Notes: generated by a model from the letters alone, not told the origin. A stretch of DNA of 64,000 nucleotides from Lactiplantibacillus daowaiensis (GCF_005405085.1 NZ_BJDJ01000018.1:1-64000); one strand, 5' to 3'. Positions 41,752 to 51,449 are shown, counted from the stretch's first letter. A program made the numbers and translations.

Positions 41752-43328
41752 TATAACTTTGCAGTCAACTTCACATCAGGATACTTATCCTGGAACCAGC
41801 GTTCAGCAAACGCATTTTCGAACAAGAATAATGGTTCGCCATTGCGGTCCTTAACGAGTAAGTTCCGCGAACTAGACATCTTTTCATCGAGTTGTTCAGG
41901 ATCAATCCAACGCGCCGTTTTGTTGCCCATTGGTTCCATGATAACTTCAGAGTTATATTCATTTTGCATCCGGAATTTGAACACTTCAAATTGCAGTTGC
42001 CCAACGGCGCCTAAAATGTAGTCGCCAGTTGAATAAGACGTGTACATTTGAACGGCCCCTTCTTGGACCAATTGTTCAATCCCTTTATGGAATGACTTTT
42101 GTTTCATCACGTTTTTAGCCGTGACCCGCATAAAGAGTTCTGGGGTAAATTGTGGTAACTTTTCAAATTGAACGGCATGTTTGCCCGCATAAATCGTATC
42201 ACCAATTTGGAAATTACCGGTATCGTATAACCCAACGATGTCCCCAGCAACCGCTGTTTCGACCGTTTCACGCGTGTCAGCCATGAATTGCGTCGAGTTG
42301 TTCAAGCGCATCTTCTTGCCCGTCCGTTGTAACGTGACATCCATCCCACGGTCAAATTCACCTGAACAGATCCGGACAAACGCGATCCGATCACGATGGT
42401 TCGGATTCATGTTCGCTTGAATCTTGAAAATAAAGCCCGCGAATTCATCATCCGTTGGTTGGATGACTTCATCTTCACGTGTCTTGTGAGCATTAGGCTT
42501 TGGTGCATACTTCAAATAAGTCTTTAAGAAGGTTTCCACCCCAAAGTTGGTCAACGCTGAGCCAAAGAAGACTGGCGTCATATCCCCAGCTGAAATCTTG
42601 GCTTCATCAAAGTCGTTGCCGGCTTCTTCAATCAATTCCATTTCATCCAAGACATCCCGATAGATACTATCTTTCGTCAATTCGTTGCTGGGGTCTAATT
42701 CACCATTATCGTCCAATGGTAAGAAAGTTTCACCGTTAGCTTCATTATGATAAAGTTCTACTCGGTGATTGTAGCGGTCATATAACCCCTTCAACCCTTT
42801 CCCCATCCCAATTGGCCAGTTCATTGGATAAGTTTCGATGCCCAAGACTTCTTCAACTTCGTTCAATAAGTCTAATGGTTCGCGGCCATCACGATCCAAC
42901 TTATTCATGAAGGTAAAGATCGGAATCCCCCGCATTTTACAAATTTGGAAGAGTTTCTTGGTTTGAGGTTCGATCCCTTTAGCTGAGTCAATCACCATGA
43001 CCGCAGAATCGACCGCCATTAACGTCCGATACGTATCTTCAGAGAAATCCTCATGCCCAGGGGTATCCAAAATGTTAATCCGCTTGCCATCGTAATCGAA
43101 TTGCATCACGGAACTAGTCACGGAAATCCCACGTTTCTTTTCGATTTCCATCCAGTCAGACTTGGCGAAGTTACCACTCTTACGCGCTTTAACTGTCCCA
43201 GCTTGACGCACCACGCCCCCAAATAAGAGCATTTGTTCCGTAATTGTTGTTTTCCCAGCATCCGGGTGAGAAATAATCGCGAAGGTCCGACGTTTGTCGA
43301 CCGCCGCTGCAAGTTCTGTTTTATTCAT
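41751..43328 (-). CDS. prfC: peptide chain release factor 3
   Basis: 525 residues, the usual RF3 length. Translational GTPase that recycles RF1/RF2 from the ribosome. G1 [10 protein letters not shown]3 [15 protein letters not shown]4 NKLD in FMNKLDRDG, and the RF3-specific domains II/III ([19 protein letters not shown]). AAAGGAA precedes the ATG. Its stop codon marks the start of repeat element B. Confidence 0.96.
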   Translation of the reverse strand: MNKTELAAAVDKRRTFAIISHPDAGKTTITEQMLLFGGVVRQAGTVKARKSGNFAKSDWMEIEKKRGISVTSSVMQFDYDGKRINILDTPGHEDFSEDTYRTLMAVDSAVMVIDSAKGIEPQTKKLFQICKMRGIPIFTFMNKLDRDGREPLDLLNEVEEVLGIETYPMNWPIGMGKGLKGLYDRYNHRVELYHNEANGETFLPLDDNGELDPSNELTKDSIYRDVLDEMELIEEAGNDFDEAKISAGDMTPVFFGSALTNFGVETFLKTYLKYAPKPNAHKTREDEVIQPTDDEFAGFIFKIQANMNPNHRDRIAFVRICSGEFDRGMDVTLQRTGKKMRLNNSTQFMADTRETVETAVAGDIVGLYDTGNFQIGDTIYAGKHAVQFEKLPQFTPELFMRVTAKNVMKQKSFHKGIEQLVQEGAVQMYTSYSTGDYILGAVGQLQFEVFKFRMQNEYNSEVIMEPMGNKTARWIDPEQLDEKMSSSRNLLVKDRNGEPLFLFENAFAERWFQDKYPDVKLTAKL

Positions 43329-43818
43329 AAAAATTCCTTTCGTACATCTTGATTAATTCAGCGAACCATAATTGTTCGTCCCGGACAACGTGCCCGGTTT
43401 CTAAAAAAACGTAGCCTTACATATTTTACTGATTTTCGCTGAAAAAAGCTAGTATTGCCCGTGGGTGAACTTAAAAAAGTCGTCAACTTGATTGTGATGA
43501 CCCTGTATTTCTGCTCACTTTGCATATTATTGTCTGTATCATAGTTTTTACTACTGAGTTTGACCTTAATGCATGCAGTCAAACTCGTACCACTTTCCCT
43601 CATCAAAGTATTTCAACGTCAGTATACCATGCCGTCTTATTTAAGTTTTGTGCCAACAATACTTGAGTGTAGAAACTTTTTTGAGATTTTATGAGCATCT
43701 AGGTTGAAATTTAATTACCTTATCGATAATATAAGATTATTCTCAAAGAAGAGAGCTTCATCGGCCGATGAATTGTTGACTGTCCCCCGCACCTCAACCA
43801 GTAAAGGAGAACGCCAAT
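43329..43818. other. 490-base gap between prfC and the 43819 gene
   Basis: Divergent promoter region without a supported gene. Near prfC the minus strand can form CCGGG...CCGGG and CGAAC...GTTCG hairpins (43365-43400), possibly a structured leader. A CATCGGCCGATG palindrome lies at about 43758-43769, upstream of the plus-strand gene; it may be an operator. Confidence 0.4.
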
Positions 43819-44238
43819 ATGCCAAAATGGACTGCAAGATTAGAAGTAACTAACAACACTAACAATACCCTTCAAGTGATGAATAAAACGATTCATCCTA
43901 AGAGCAAGACATTGAGTTTTCCAATGCAAATCGTGCCTGGTGAAACTGGCATCTACGAAGTTTACACCGGTACTGGCGTTCCTTATGGCCCTGATTTTTC
44001 CGTTACTTTGGCAACAAGCGTGGCTGATACGATTTCCTACCATGTTGATATGCCTTATCCTGAAAATAAGGATCGACATAATTCGTGTGAGACCACTGGT
44101 CGCTTACGTGCTAATGGACTACGGCATATTAAACCACGCGTACATGATTGGACCGATGAAATTAAGATTACCACTATTAAAGTCGAGACTAACAGCAACG
44201 ATTTAGATGCCGAAGACAATTACGAACCAGTGCCTTAA
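43819..44238 (+). CDS. small beta-rich protein, weakly aegerolysin/crystal-toxin-like
   Basis: 139 residues, AAAGGAG before the ATG, no signal peptide. The first 90 residues follow a compact beta-sandwich pattern (RLEVTNNTNNTLQVMNKTI, IVPGETGIYEVYTGTG, SYHVDMPYPENKDRHNSC) that reminds me of aegerolysins and ET79-type crystal proteins, which bind membrane lipids. The similarity is weak and the C-terminal 40 residues are charged and unmatched. Flanked by its own terminator; function uncertain. Confidence 0.6.
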   Translation: MPKWTARLEVTNNTNNTLQVMNKTIHPKSKTLSFPMQIVPGETGIYEVYTGTGVPYGPDFSVTLATSVADTISYHVDMPYPENKDRHNSCETTGRLRANGLRHIKPRVHDWTDEIKITTIKVETNSNDLDAEDNYEPVP

Positions 44239-44261
44239 TTGGCCGTTGTCTCGCTAACCTT

Positions 44262-44298
44262 AAAATAGCCAATCCCCCAAAATGGATTGGCTATTTTA
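44262..44298. terminator. terminator of the 43819-44238 gene
   Basis: AAAATAGCCAATCC / GGATTGGCTATTTT perfect stem, usable on both strands. Confidence 0.88.
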
Positions 44299-44302
44299 GT
44301 GT

Positions 44303-44339
44303 AAAAAAACAAGCTATCAGTAACATCCTGATAACTTGT
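44303..44339 (-). terminator. terminator of the TagF-like gene
   Basis: Minus strand ACAAGTTATCAG / CTGATAGCTTGT stem followed by seven T. It lies 380 bases after the gene's stop, beyond element C. Confidence 0.85.
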
Positions 44340-44411
44340 CATCACATCATCAGACTAACTTGGTAGTCCAATGAGCACTATTTATGCCATTTAACATCAA
44401 CCTAGCCCAGA

Positions 44412-44720
44412 AGCCGATGGGCTCAGTAGCCTCGTTCATCTTAGCCGAGCGACTTCCTCGGATTAGATGAAGCCCGAGTTTTGAAACCGGCGTTTTTCCG
44501 GGTTCAAAATCGTGGCGGCTACGTTCCAGCCCAAATCGGCTGGCGGGCGGTTTGACGTGGCGTGGCGTTTAGCTGTTTATTCATGTCAGTTAGCGGGCCG
44601 AAACGTGTTTACTCGGACTGACAGTTCCGCTTGCTACGCTAAACCAACCATCCGAAAACCCACCGGATAATTGGCTTAGCTAGGCAATGCTCACTATCAA
44701 CCCGTCCTCGCTCACACTCT
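44412..44720 (-). other. structured repeat element C in the 3' UTR of the TagF-like gene
   Basis: About 310 bases. The stop-proximal part (44590-44720) is homologous to element B and begins at the TAG stop; its central hairpin (44639-44679) keeps the loop but has a different, still-paired stem. The distal part (44412-44541) is a multibranch fold: outer stem AGCCGATGGGCT with 44528-44541, inner GTAGCC/GGCTAC (44426-44431, 44517-44522), and hairpins 44437-44469 and 44479-44509. The last two correspond in order, spacing and loop sequence to hairpins 35758-35794 and 35802-35831 of element A. 44340-44411 shows no gene. Confidence 0.7.
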
Positions 44721-46743
44721 AGCCATTGTTCTCAATCTGATGAACCACATAATTAACAACCTTCAATGAAGACAATCCATCATTAATTGCACAGAACCGT
44801 TCATAGAACTTCGTGAACTTGGCATCGTCGCGCATATCTGGTGTTTGTAAGTATTCACCGATATATTGTAATAAATCATCCTCATTTTGTGCAATCTTAC
44901 CCGGCAAGTCCTTCTCGTAATCGAGATAGAAGCCCCGGAGTTCATCCTTATACAAATGATAATCGTAAGGGTAGAACAAGATTGGTCGTTGTAAGTAAGC
45001 GTAATCGAAGAACACACTCGAGTAATCGGTAATTAACATATCTGAGACCAAATATAAATCTGAAATGTTTGGATAACTTGAGAAGTCATAGACAAAGTCC
45101 GTATATTGCGAAATATCCAAGGCATTTGAAATCAAGTAATGCATCCGCAAGATCAAGACCGTATCCTTACCATACTTATCACGGAAATCCGCTAAACTGA
45201 ATGGCAATTCAAAGGTATACTTCCCTTTTTCCGCGAATTGGTTGTCTCGGTAAGTTGGCGCATACATGACGACCTTCTTATCCAACGGAATGCCCATCGC
45301 TTGTTTCAAGCGCGTAATGTCATCAGCATTTGAGTTGATCAATTCATCATTTCGGGGATAACCGACCTTTAAGATTTGGTTGTTGAACCCAAAGGCTGAC
45401 CGGAAGATTTGCGTGGAATAGTCATTTGGTGAGACCAAGGCATCCCAACGGTTCGCTTCCTTCACAAAGTTGCGATGGTAAGCTTGCGTGTTAGTCCCCG
45501 GCATCGTGACATTCTGAATATCCAATCCCAACTTCTTCAACGGTGTCCCATGCCACGTTTGAATATAAGTGACATACTTGGGCTTCTTGACCCACGCTGG
45601 GAAACGCGCATTACTGATCCAATATTGCGACTTCTCTAAGACCCGTACCCACTTAGCAGTCCGGCGTTTAACGTAAGGAATATGATGTTCTTTACAGTAA
45701 GGGATTGCTTCTTTATCGACTGACCAAATATAGTTGAACCCTGGATAGAGTTTACTAAACAATTGATAAATTGCTAATGGGCTATCACTCACTTGGCGGC
45801 CACCAAAACTTTCAAAAACAATCGTGGTTTGGTCATATGGTCGATGACCAGCCCTGAACAACCGCCGCATATATTGTAAGTTCAACTTCAAGTTCAATTG
45901 ATGCAACATATCACGGGCACCGGCTGCTTTTGAGCCGACTAAGCCCATCTTTTGACCGAATGTCAAACTAGGAATTTCCGTGATTAAAATCCCGTTGTTA
46001 TACGTCTTATTGATTTGCACCATCCGCCCGGCAGCATTAGGTTGCAAGACATTTTGTCCTTCTAATGAGCGTGCTAAAATGACTCGTTGACGAACTTGTT
46101 GACCGGCATACTGGTATTGAATAAACATCTCATAATGGCCATCTTGTCGAACCTCATTCAACGGAATGATAACTTCAAACAAGCCGCGTAACGTCGTTGG
46201 CGTCGCCGTATAGCTCAAGGTATCCCCGGTATCACGATCTTCTAACGTCACCGTTTGATCCGTGACCTTTTGCCCGTTGATCGTTGAATAACCAGTCACT
46301 TCGATCCCGGACTCCGTCAAGTTAATACTGTTGACCGCAAATTCATCGGAACCAGCTTGCGCGTGAATATTGAACAAGGCGCGTTGTTGGTCATCAGAAT
46401 CAAACACAAAGTAACTGCTCAAGCTTAATTGATGCCGGTCTGACACGTATTCACTTTCGACTTGTAACAAGTAACGGTCGTTTTCGACGTTGAATGAGAA
46501 ATACATTTGCCAAGAGAATTCAGTTAACTCAAATTGGTCAAAAATAAAGTCATTCGGGTCAATATCGACCTTAATGATGTTATTGTGCACGTTGCGATGA
46601 ATCGGCACATTAATGGAAGCTAATGAATTTTGTTCTAAGAAAATAATGGCTAGATTTTCGACCGCAAAGGGCACGTCGATTAATTCTAGTTCAAGAATTT
46701 GATGGGACTTCTTTTGGTGAATCCCCGATAAAATGGCACGCAT
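44719..46743 (-). CDS. CDP-glycerol glycerophosphotransferase (TagF/TarF family)
   Basis: 674 residues. The C-terminal ~400 residues are a glycerophosphotransferase domain: TWHGTPLKKLG, YAPTYRDNQF, RMHYLIS, and ITDYSSVFFDYAYLQRPILF. It transfers glycerol phosphate units from CDP-glycerol to build wall or lipid-linked polymer at the inner membrane face. The N-terminal ~250 residues are beta-rich repeats of unknown role (FDSDDQQRALFNIHAQAG, QKVTDQTVTLEDRD). AAAGGAG precedes the ATG. TagD, which makes CDP-glycerol, is nearby; the gene between may be a partner. Confidence 0.9.
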   Translation of the reverse strand: MRAILSGIHQKKSHQILELELIDVPFAVENLAIIFLEQNSLASINVPIHRNVHNNIIKVDIDPNDFIFDQFELTEFSWQMYFSFNVENDRYLLQVESEYVSDRHQLSLSSYFVFDSDDQQRALFNIHAQAGSDEFAVNSINLTESGIEVTGYSTINGQKVTDQTVTLEDRDTGDTLSYTATPTTLRGLFEVIIPLNEVRQDGHYEMFIQYQYAGQQVRQRVILARSLEGQNVLQPNAAGRMVQINKTYNNGILITEIPSLTFGQKMGLVGSKAAGARDMLHQLNLKLNLQYMRRLFRAGHRPYDQTTIVFESFGGRQVSDSPLAIYQLFSKLYPGFNYIWSVDKEAIPYCKEHHIPYVKRRTAKWVRVLEKSQYWISNARFPAWVKKPKYVTYIQTWHGTPLKKLGLDIQNVTMPGTNTQAYHRNFVKEANRWDALVSPNDYSTQIFRSAFGFNNQILKVGYPRNDELINSNADDITRLKQAMGIPLDKKVVMYAPTYRDNQFAEKGKYTFELPFSLADFRDKYGKDTVLILRMHYLISNALDISQYTDFVYDFSSYPNISDLYLVSDMLITDYSSVFFDYAYLQRPILFYPYDYHLYKDELRGFYLDYEKDLPGKIAQNEDDLLQYIGEYLQTPDMRDDAKFTKFYERFCAINDGLSSLKVVNYVVHQIENNG

Positions 46744-46766
46744 AATAAAATCTCGGCTCCTTTGGT

Positions 46767-47621
46767 TTAGTAGTTAAAAATCAGTTGATGGGGCATCGTG
46801 GCCGTCATTTCAACATTATGGTCAATATTGATAAATAAGTTAACACTATCTAACGCTAACTTTTGTAAGATATGATAATAGAACGCATAAATATCTTGAT
46901 ACTTATGAAAATCAACATAGTTCATGACTTGATAATAATCTTCTTGTTCCGTCACGACACTCATTTCATTTCTGGCCGCAGTTTGAGCTTTTTCAGTCGT
47001 CGGCGCTTTTGGTTGGGCTTCGCGAATATCCGTCAATTGTAAACTAGACGCCTTATTCAAATTGTATAACCGGCGCACTGGCTTGCTGTGACGAATAAAC
47101 CGATAAACCAATTGACCATTGTTGTTTAACAATGATGATGATTGCAAGGCATTATCTTGATAGTTGGCGATCACTACTGGCCGCGCTTGTTCGTAATAGA
47201 CGACTTGTTCAACTTGGTCATCTTGATAGAACGTGATATCCGTAATCGTGCCAGTTGGCGTCGTCCGAACTTCTTTTAATAGCGCATCGCCAGCTAAGTA
47301 ACGTGTCAAATGCATGCCACTTGGTTCATCAAACTCCCGCTTAGTTAATTGACTGTCGTCGACTTGTTTGATCGCCGTTGCGGCTAAATCAATCCCATCA
47401 TCTTCAGCGAAGATTTCAGCCAAAGTCGTCACTGAAACTTGGTTGGTTTGATCAACTAACTTGTTGACCATCCACTTGGCGGTCGCCACTTCAGCGTAAT
47501 CTAAATTACCTAAAATAATCCCAACATGCGTGTCCGCAGCTAAGAGTTGCGCTAATTGCGCCCCAAAACTTTCTTTCTTAATATCGGATAAGGCCGTAAC
47601 CAGAAAAACGGCATTCTTCAT
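46767..47621 (-). CDS. protein of unknown function next to TagF-like gene, possibly related to TarM/TagE N-terminal domains
   Basis: 284 residues from the ATG after GGAGG. No signal peptide. The middle (GMHLTRYLAGDALLKEVRTT, YYEQARPVVIANY, NNNGQLVYRFIRH) resembles the extended beta-sheet domain that precedes the GT-B core in poly(glycerol-phosphate) glucosyltransferases, but no glycosyltransferase catalytic domain follows. It is 23 bases upstream of the TagF-like gene on the same strand, so the two are probably co-expressed. Could be an accessory subunit; inference. Confidence 0.55.
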   Translation of the reverse strand: MKNAVFLVTALSDIKKESFGAQLAQLLAADTHVGIILGNLDYAEVATAKWMVNKLVDQTNQVSVTTLAEIFAEDDGIDLAATAIKQVDDSQLTKREFDEPSGMHLTRYLAGDALLKEVRTTPTGTITDITFYQDDQVEQVVYYEQARPVVIANYQDNALQSSSLLNNNGQLVYRFIRHSKPVRRLYNLNKASSLQLTDIREAQPKAPTTEKAQTAARNEMSVVTEQEDYYQVMNYVDFHKYQDIYAFYYHILQKLALDSVNLFINIDHNVEMTATMPHQLIFNY

Positions 47622-47665
47622 TGTGTTGCCTCCATCATTTCCATTCAAAATAAAACCACTTCACA

Positions 47666-47703
47666 CAAAAAGCCGGTTCAAAACCTGCGCTTTGAATCCG
47701 GCT
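47666..47703 (-). terminator. terminator of tagD
   Basis: Minus strand AGCCGGATTCAAA...TTTGAACCGGCT stem followed by TTTT. It separates tagD from the downstream TagF-like pair. Confidence 0.85.
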
Positions 47704-47757
47704 TCCTACTGTCCACTAAGTAACGAGCCACCGGCCAGCGACTTGGTGGGGCTTAAT

Positions 47758-48159
47758 TTAGTCTGCTTTGGTTTGCATCCCTAAATCTTTTTTAATCTTA
47801 GTTGTTGAGATACCTTCTGTCCGTGGTAAGTAGACAACTTCGCAGTAGTCCTTTAAGAAATCGAACTTACCTTTCCAGTCGTCACCCATGACAAAGACAT
47901 CGATGTCGTTATCAACCACGTCACTAATTTTTTGGTCCCAATTTTTTTCGGGAATTACTTCGTCAACATATTTAATTGCTTCGAGAATATACTTACGGTC
48001 TTCAAATGACGTGTAAGCTTTTTTGCCCTTTTGCGCATTGAATTCATCTGAGGAAACGCACACTGTTAAATGATCGCCCAAGGCTGCGGCCCGTTTTAAT
48101 AGCCGAATGTGGCCTTTGTGTAGTAAATCAAACGTTCCGTACGTAATTACTTTTCTCAA
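47758..48159 (-). CDS. tagD: glycerol-3-phosphate cytidylyltransferase
   Basis: 133 residues, the usual length. Makes CDP-glycerol from CTP and glycerol-3-phosphate for teichoic acid synthesis. Cytidylyltransferase motifs: TYGTFDLLHKGHIRLL (HxGH) and RTEGISTTKIKK. Starts at TTG with GGAG 9 bases upstream. Own promoter and terminator. Confidence 0.95.
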   Translation of the reverse strand: MRKVITYGTFDLLHKGHIRLLKRAAALGDHLTVCVSSDEFNAQKGKKAYTSFEDRKYILEAIKYVDEVIPEKNWDQKISDVVDNDIDVFVMGDDWKGKFDFLKDYCEVVYLPRTEGISTTKIKKDLGMQTKAD

Positions 48160-48203
48160 GATACTAGTCTCCTATTCAAGTAGTTCATAACCCAATACCG
48201 TCA

Positions 48204-48231
48204 ATCTTACCATATAATGCAAACGCGTCAA
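48204..48231 (-). promoter_or_regulatory. tagD promoter
   Basis: Minus strand -35 TTGACG (48226-48231), 16-base spacer, -10 TAAGAT (48204-48209), just after the 48251 stop. Confidence 0.65.
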
Positions 48232-48250
48232 TGTAAGAAAAACATAAAAT

Positions 48251-49438
48251 TTATTTTTTTACGTCGTTTTGGCCGTCTGCCCGCGTGGCTTTCGCCGGTT
48301 GGGGGTAATATACCGTCGTCTGCGACCGTAAGTCTTCCTCATTGCGCAACTGGGCAATGCTGTATAAGTAGATAACCACCGTGCGGACTACCGCATAAAA
48401 TGGAATCGCTAAAATCATCCCGACGATTCCGGCAATGTTACCCGCTGCTAACAACAAGATAATGATCGTTAATGGATGAATCTTCAATGTCCGGCCAATA
48501 ATGTTCGGGTAAATCAAGTTACCATCAACTTGTTGCACGATAATTACCGTAATGGTGACCCACACGACTTGCATCGGTGACACGGTAAAGGCCACGATCA
48601 GTGATGGGGCAATCCCAATGTACGGACCCACATACGGAATAATATTGGCAATCCCAGCAATGACCCCGAGCAATAACCCGTATGGTTGTGAAATAACCAC
48701 ATAACCAATTGCGGTAAACGTCCCGACAAACAAACACTCGATCACTTGACCACTAATATAACTTGAAATCGTTGCGTTCATTTGTTCTAACAAGCCGACC
48801 ATTTCTGGCCGCCGCTTCTTGGGTAAGAACCGACTGATTGCGGGCACAAACTTTTCACTGTCTTTTAGCATGTAGAATAAGATCACGGGAATCGTAATCG
48901 CCATGATGGTGACACTCGTAATCGTCGAAATCACTGAAACCACACTCGTCGATAACGATGACAAGAAACTTTGCGCATACTTGCTGATTTGACCATTGAA
49001 TTGATTGACATAAGAACTGACATCAACTTTTTTCAAGACACTACTATTATTAATCGTCTTTGTGGCCACCTTTTGAATCTCGGTCGCAAAGTTTGGCAAG
49101 TTCGTGATCAACTGCGTCACCTGCGTGATCAATCGTGGAATCAGTGATACTGCGCCGTAAGCTAAAATCGCGACTAACAGTAAGAACACGATTGCCACCG
49201 CACCCGTCCGCGAAATCCGGAACTTCTTATAGTGGACTTTCATTAGAAACTTAACGAGCGGATTGAGCATATAAAATAGGAAACCCGAAATTACAATTGG
49301 CATGAAAACCACACTTAAAAACGTGCCGATTGGTTGAAACAAGAAACCCAATTTCGTGCACACAAAAATCAACGTGGCGACAATCAAAATCTCGAGCGAC
49401 CAAAATAATAACGATGACTCTTTTAAACGCTTGAGCAC
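48251..49438 (-). CDS. AI-2E family transporter
   Basis: 395 residues from a GTG 5 bases after GGGGGAG. Seven to eight membrane helices with a large extracellular loop (IQKVATKTINNSSVLKK) and the family pattern VPYVGPYIGIAPSL in variant form IIPYVGPYIGIAPSLIVA. Members export AI-2, sodium/protons or other solutes; the substrate here is open. Upstream of tagD on the same strand with a promoter between. Confidence 0.85.
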   Translation of the reverse strand: MLKRLKESSLLFWSLEILIVATLIFVCTKLGFLFQPIGTFLSVVFMPIVISGFLFYMLNPLVKFLMKVHYKKFRISRTGAVAIVFLLLVAILAYGAVSLIPRLITQVTQLITNLPNFATEIQKVATKTINNSSVLKKVDVSSYVNQFNGQISKYAQSFLSSLSTSVVSVISTITSVTIMAITIPVILFYMLKDSEKFVPAISRFLPKKRRPEMVGLLEQMNATISSYISGQVIECLFVGTFTAIGYVVISQPYGLLLGVIAGIANIIPYVGPYIGIAPSLIVAFTVSPMQVVWVTITVIIVQQVDGNLIYPNIIGRTLKIHPLTIIILLLAAGNIAGIVGMILAIPFYAVVRTVVIYLYSIAQLRNEEDLRSQTTVYYPQPAKATRADGQNDVKK

Positions 49439-49645
49439 GGTCGCTCCCCCTTTTTTATGAAACAATAATGATATCTTATTATAACCTATTTATGGCACAA
49501 CCGGTACCGTTCGCAAACGGGCAATGCGCGCTTAGTTACGCAAAAAAATTTATCAAGCGTGACAAAAAACAAGATTTCTATTTAAAAACGATGAGAAAAA
49601 TGGTAATTTAGTTAGGAAGACAAAATTTAAGGGAGTGTGCTGTCT

Positions 49646-50572
49646 ATGTCACGAAAAATTGCGGTTATCGGGATGGGCCATGTTGGTTCCACCGCCGCCC
49701 ACTATATCGTCGCCAACGGCTTTGCTGACGACTTGGTTTTAATTGATCCAAATGAAGGTAAAGTTAACGCGGATGCGTTAGATTTCAAGGATGCAATGCC
49801 TAACTTGCCCTTCCATACTAATATTACGGTCAATGATTACAGTGCCTTAAAAGACGCCGATGTCATCATCTCCGCTTTAGGGAACATCAAGCTGCAAGAT
49901 AATCCTAACGACGACCGGTTTGCTGAATTGCCATTTACAAGTAAACAAGTCAAAGACGTCGCTAGTCAAATCAAGGCCAGTGGCTTCGACGGCATTATCG
50001 TGGCCATCACGAACCCTGTCGATGTGATTACGTCCATCTATCAGGCTGTCACTGGCTTGCCTAAAAAGCACGTCATCGGGACTGGGACCTTACTTGACTC
50101 CGCTCGGATGAAACGGGCCGTTGCTGATCGCTTACATATCGATTCCCGTTCAGTAGCTGGTTATAACTTAGGTGAACATGGTAACTCCCAATTCACGGCT
50201 TGGTCCACGGTCCGAGTCTTAGGCCAACCCATCAGTAAAATTGCTGACGAACGTGGCCTAGATTTGGATGAAATCGACCATGAAGCCAAGCGTGGTGGCT
50301 TTACCGTCTTCCATGGTAAGAAATACACCAGCTATGGTGTCGCCACCGCTGCGGTTCGCTTAGCCAACATCGTGTTAAACGACGCTTTAACGGAACTGCC
50401 CGTTTCGAATTACCGCGAAGAATACGGCGTATACCTCTCCTATCCAGCCGTTGTTGGTCGTGATGGGATCGTTGAACAAGTCCAATTAGACTTAACTGAA
50501 GATGAATTAAAGAAGCTCCAAGTTTCAGCGGATTATATTAAGACCAAATTTGCTGAAAGCCAAGCAGATTAA
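49646..50572 (+). CDS. hicD: L-2-hydroxyisocaproate dehydrogenase (L-lactate dehydrogenase family)
   Basis: 308 residues. NAD-dependent reduction of branched-chain 2-keto acids to 2-hydroxy acids. Rossmann motif [32 protein letters not shown] specificity loop, NPVDVIT, and the catalytic His in [11 protein letters not shown]; the sequence follows the known Lactobacillus L-HicDH closely, including [16 protein letters not shown] chosen after AAGGGAG. Plus-strand single gene with a strong terminator. Confidence 0.9.
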   Translation: MSRKIAVIGMGHVGSTAAHYIVANGFADDLVLIDPNEGKVNADALDFKDAMPNLPFHTNITVNDYSALKDADVIISALGNIKLQDNPNDDRFAELPFTSKQVKDVASQIKASGFDGIIVAITNPVDVITSIYQAVTGLPKKHVIGTGTLLDSARMKRAVADRLHIDSRSVAGYNLGEHGNSQFTAWSTVRVLGQPISKIADERGLDLDEIDHEAKRGGFTVFHGKKYTSYGVATAAVRLANIVLNDALTELPVSNYREEYGVYLSYPAVVGRDGIVEQVQLDLTEDELKKLQVSADYIKTKFAESQAD

Positions 50573-50619
50573 AAAATATCGCCTTAGAATCGTGAGTTGA
50601 TTCTAAGGCGATATTTTTA
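50573..50619. terminator. terminator of hicD
   Basis: AAAATATCGCCTTAGAATC and its reverse complement form a 19-bp stem with a 7-base loop; A and T runs on both strands. Confidence 0.92.
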
Positions 50620-50647
50620 GTAAAGGCTAAAATCGATAAAGCATTTC

Positions 50648-51043
50648 TTAATACTTATACTGGTGATGGGCATCGATTCGAACAACAACAAGATAGCCTT
50701 GCATATTATAATAACCATGAATTCGAAAATCCCGCGTCCCATCGCTAAAGTGCATGACGGAACAAGGCACACCATTAATTAACTCAATATTTTTGGCACC
50801 GCGTGGACCACCCGTTCTTAGAAAAAGGGGTTTGACAGCTGTAACTGATAGTTCGCGTCCAACAGTCTTCGTAATAAACAAGTTAAATTGGCGACTATCT
50901 TGCGTTTTCAGATGTTTAAAATCAAAGTTATGATCTAAGGTCGTTTCAATGGCTAGTTTAAATTGCTGCTCACGATTGTGCGGTTGTGTTAGCGCACTCG
51001 GTGACAATGCCGTTTTTCGCGGCTGAATCAGTCTTTTTCCCAT
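50648..51043 (-). CDS. putative toxin-like partner of a Panacea (SocA-like) protein
   Basis: 131 residues, no known motif that I recognise. Basic N terminus (MGKRLIQPRKTALSPS), then HLKTQDSRQFNLFITKTVG and a C-terminal beta hairpin GYLVVVRIDAHHQYKY. Its ATG overlaps the stop of the upstream Panacea gene by one base (TAATG), the usual antitoxin-first arrangement. Toxin identity is inferred from that pairing only. Confidence 0.5.
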   Translation of the reverse strand: MGKRLIQPRKTALSPSALTQPHNREQQFKLAIETTLDHNFDFKHLKTQDSRQFNLFITKTVGRELSVTAVKPLFLRTGGPRGAKNIELINGVPCSVMHFSDGTRDFRIHGYYNMQGYLVVVRIDAHHQYKY

Positions 51044-51420
51044 TAATCACCACTATAAATACTCAGATAATAACGTTGCATATCGGCGTTGCTTATCAAT
51101 CGATGACTCGGCTCGTCATCTGCCAGACCAGTTCGTGCTTGTAGCCATGGCAATTCAGTGCGTGCCAGTATCTCTAATTCATTACCACTTTGATCTTGAT
51201 AAGTCTCCCAGACAGCAGCCAATAAATCTGCAACATCTGCATCATCAAACTTAATTGGTTGTATTGCTTGTTGTGGCATCTTTGTCCAACCATATTGCGG
51301 GTATTGATGCTGTAGATTAACTTCAACTGGTCCAGCTGGCCAAGCTTCGAATTCGGCATCAATCAGGGGCCGTTGCAATAACACATTTGACCAAGCCTGC
51401 GTATAATAAACTAACTTCAA
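51043..51420 (-). pseudogene. Panacea/SocA-like (DUF4065) antitoxin, 5'-truncated
   Basis: 125 residues from a TTG without ribosome binding site. The sequence begins LKLVYYTQAWSNVLLQRPLI and continues FEAWPAGPVEVNL, the core of the Panacea antitoxin domain, which normally has about 20-25 more residues before LKLVYYxQAW. Only eight sense codons lie between an upstream stop and this TTG, and a terminator abuts. The N terminus is therefore missing, probably deleted; expression of the pair is doubtful. Confidence 0.6.
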
Positions 51421-51449
51421 ATAATATAAAAAGCTGTCACTTTAATGTC

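Noticed and set aside
43358..43606. 82-codon minus-strand frame upstream of prfC
   Set aside because: No ribosome binding site and no protein-like pattern; it lies in the prfC leader region.
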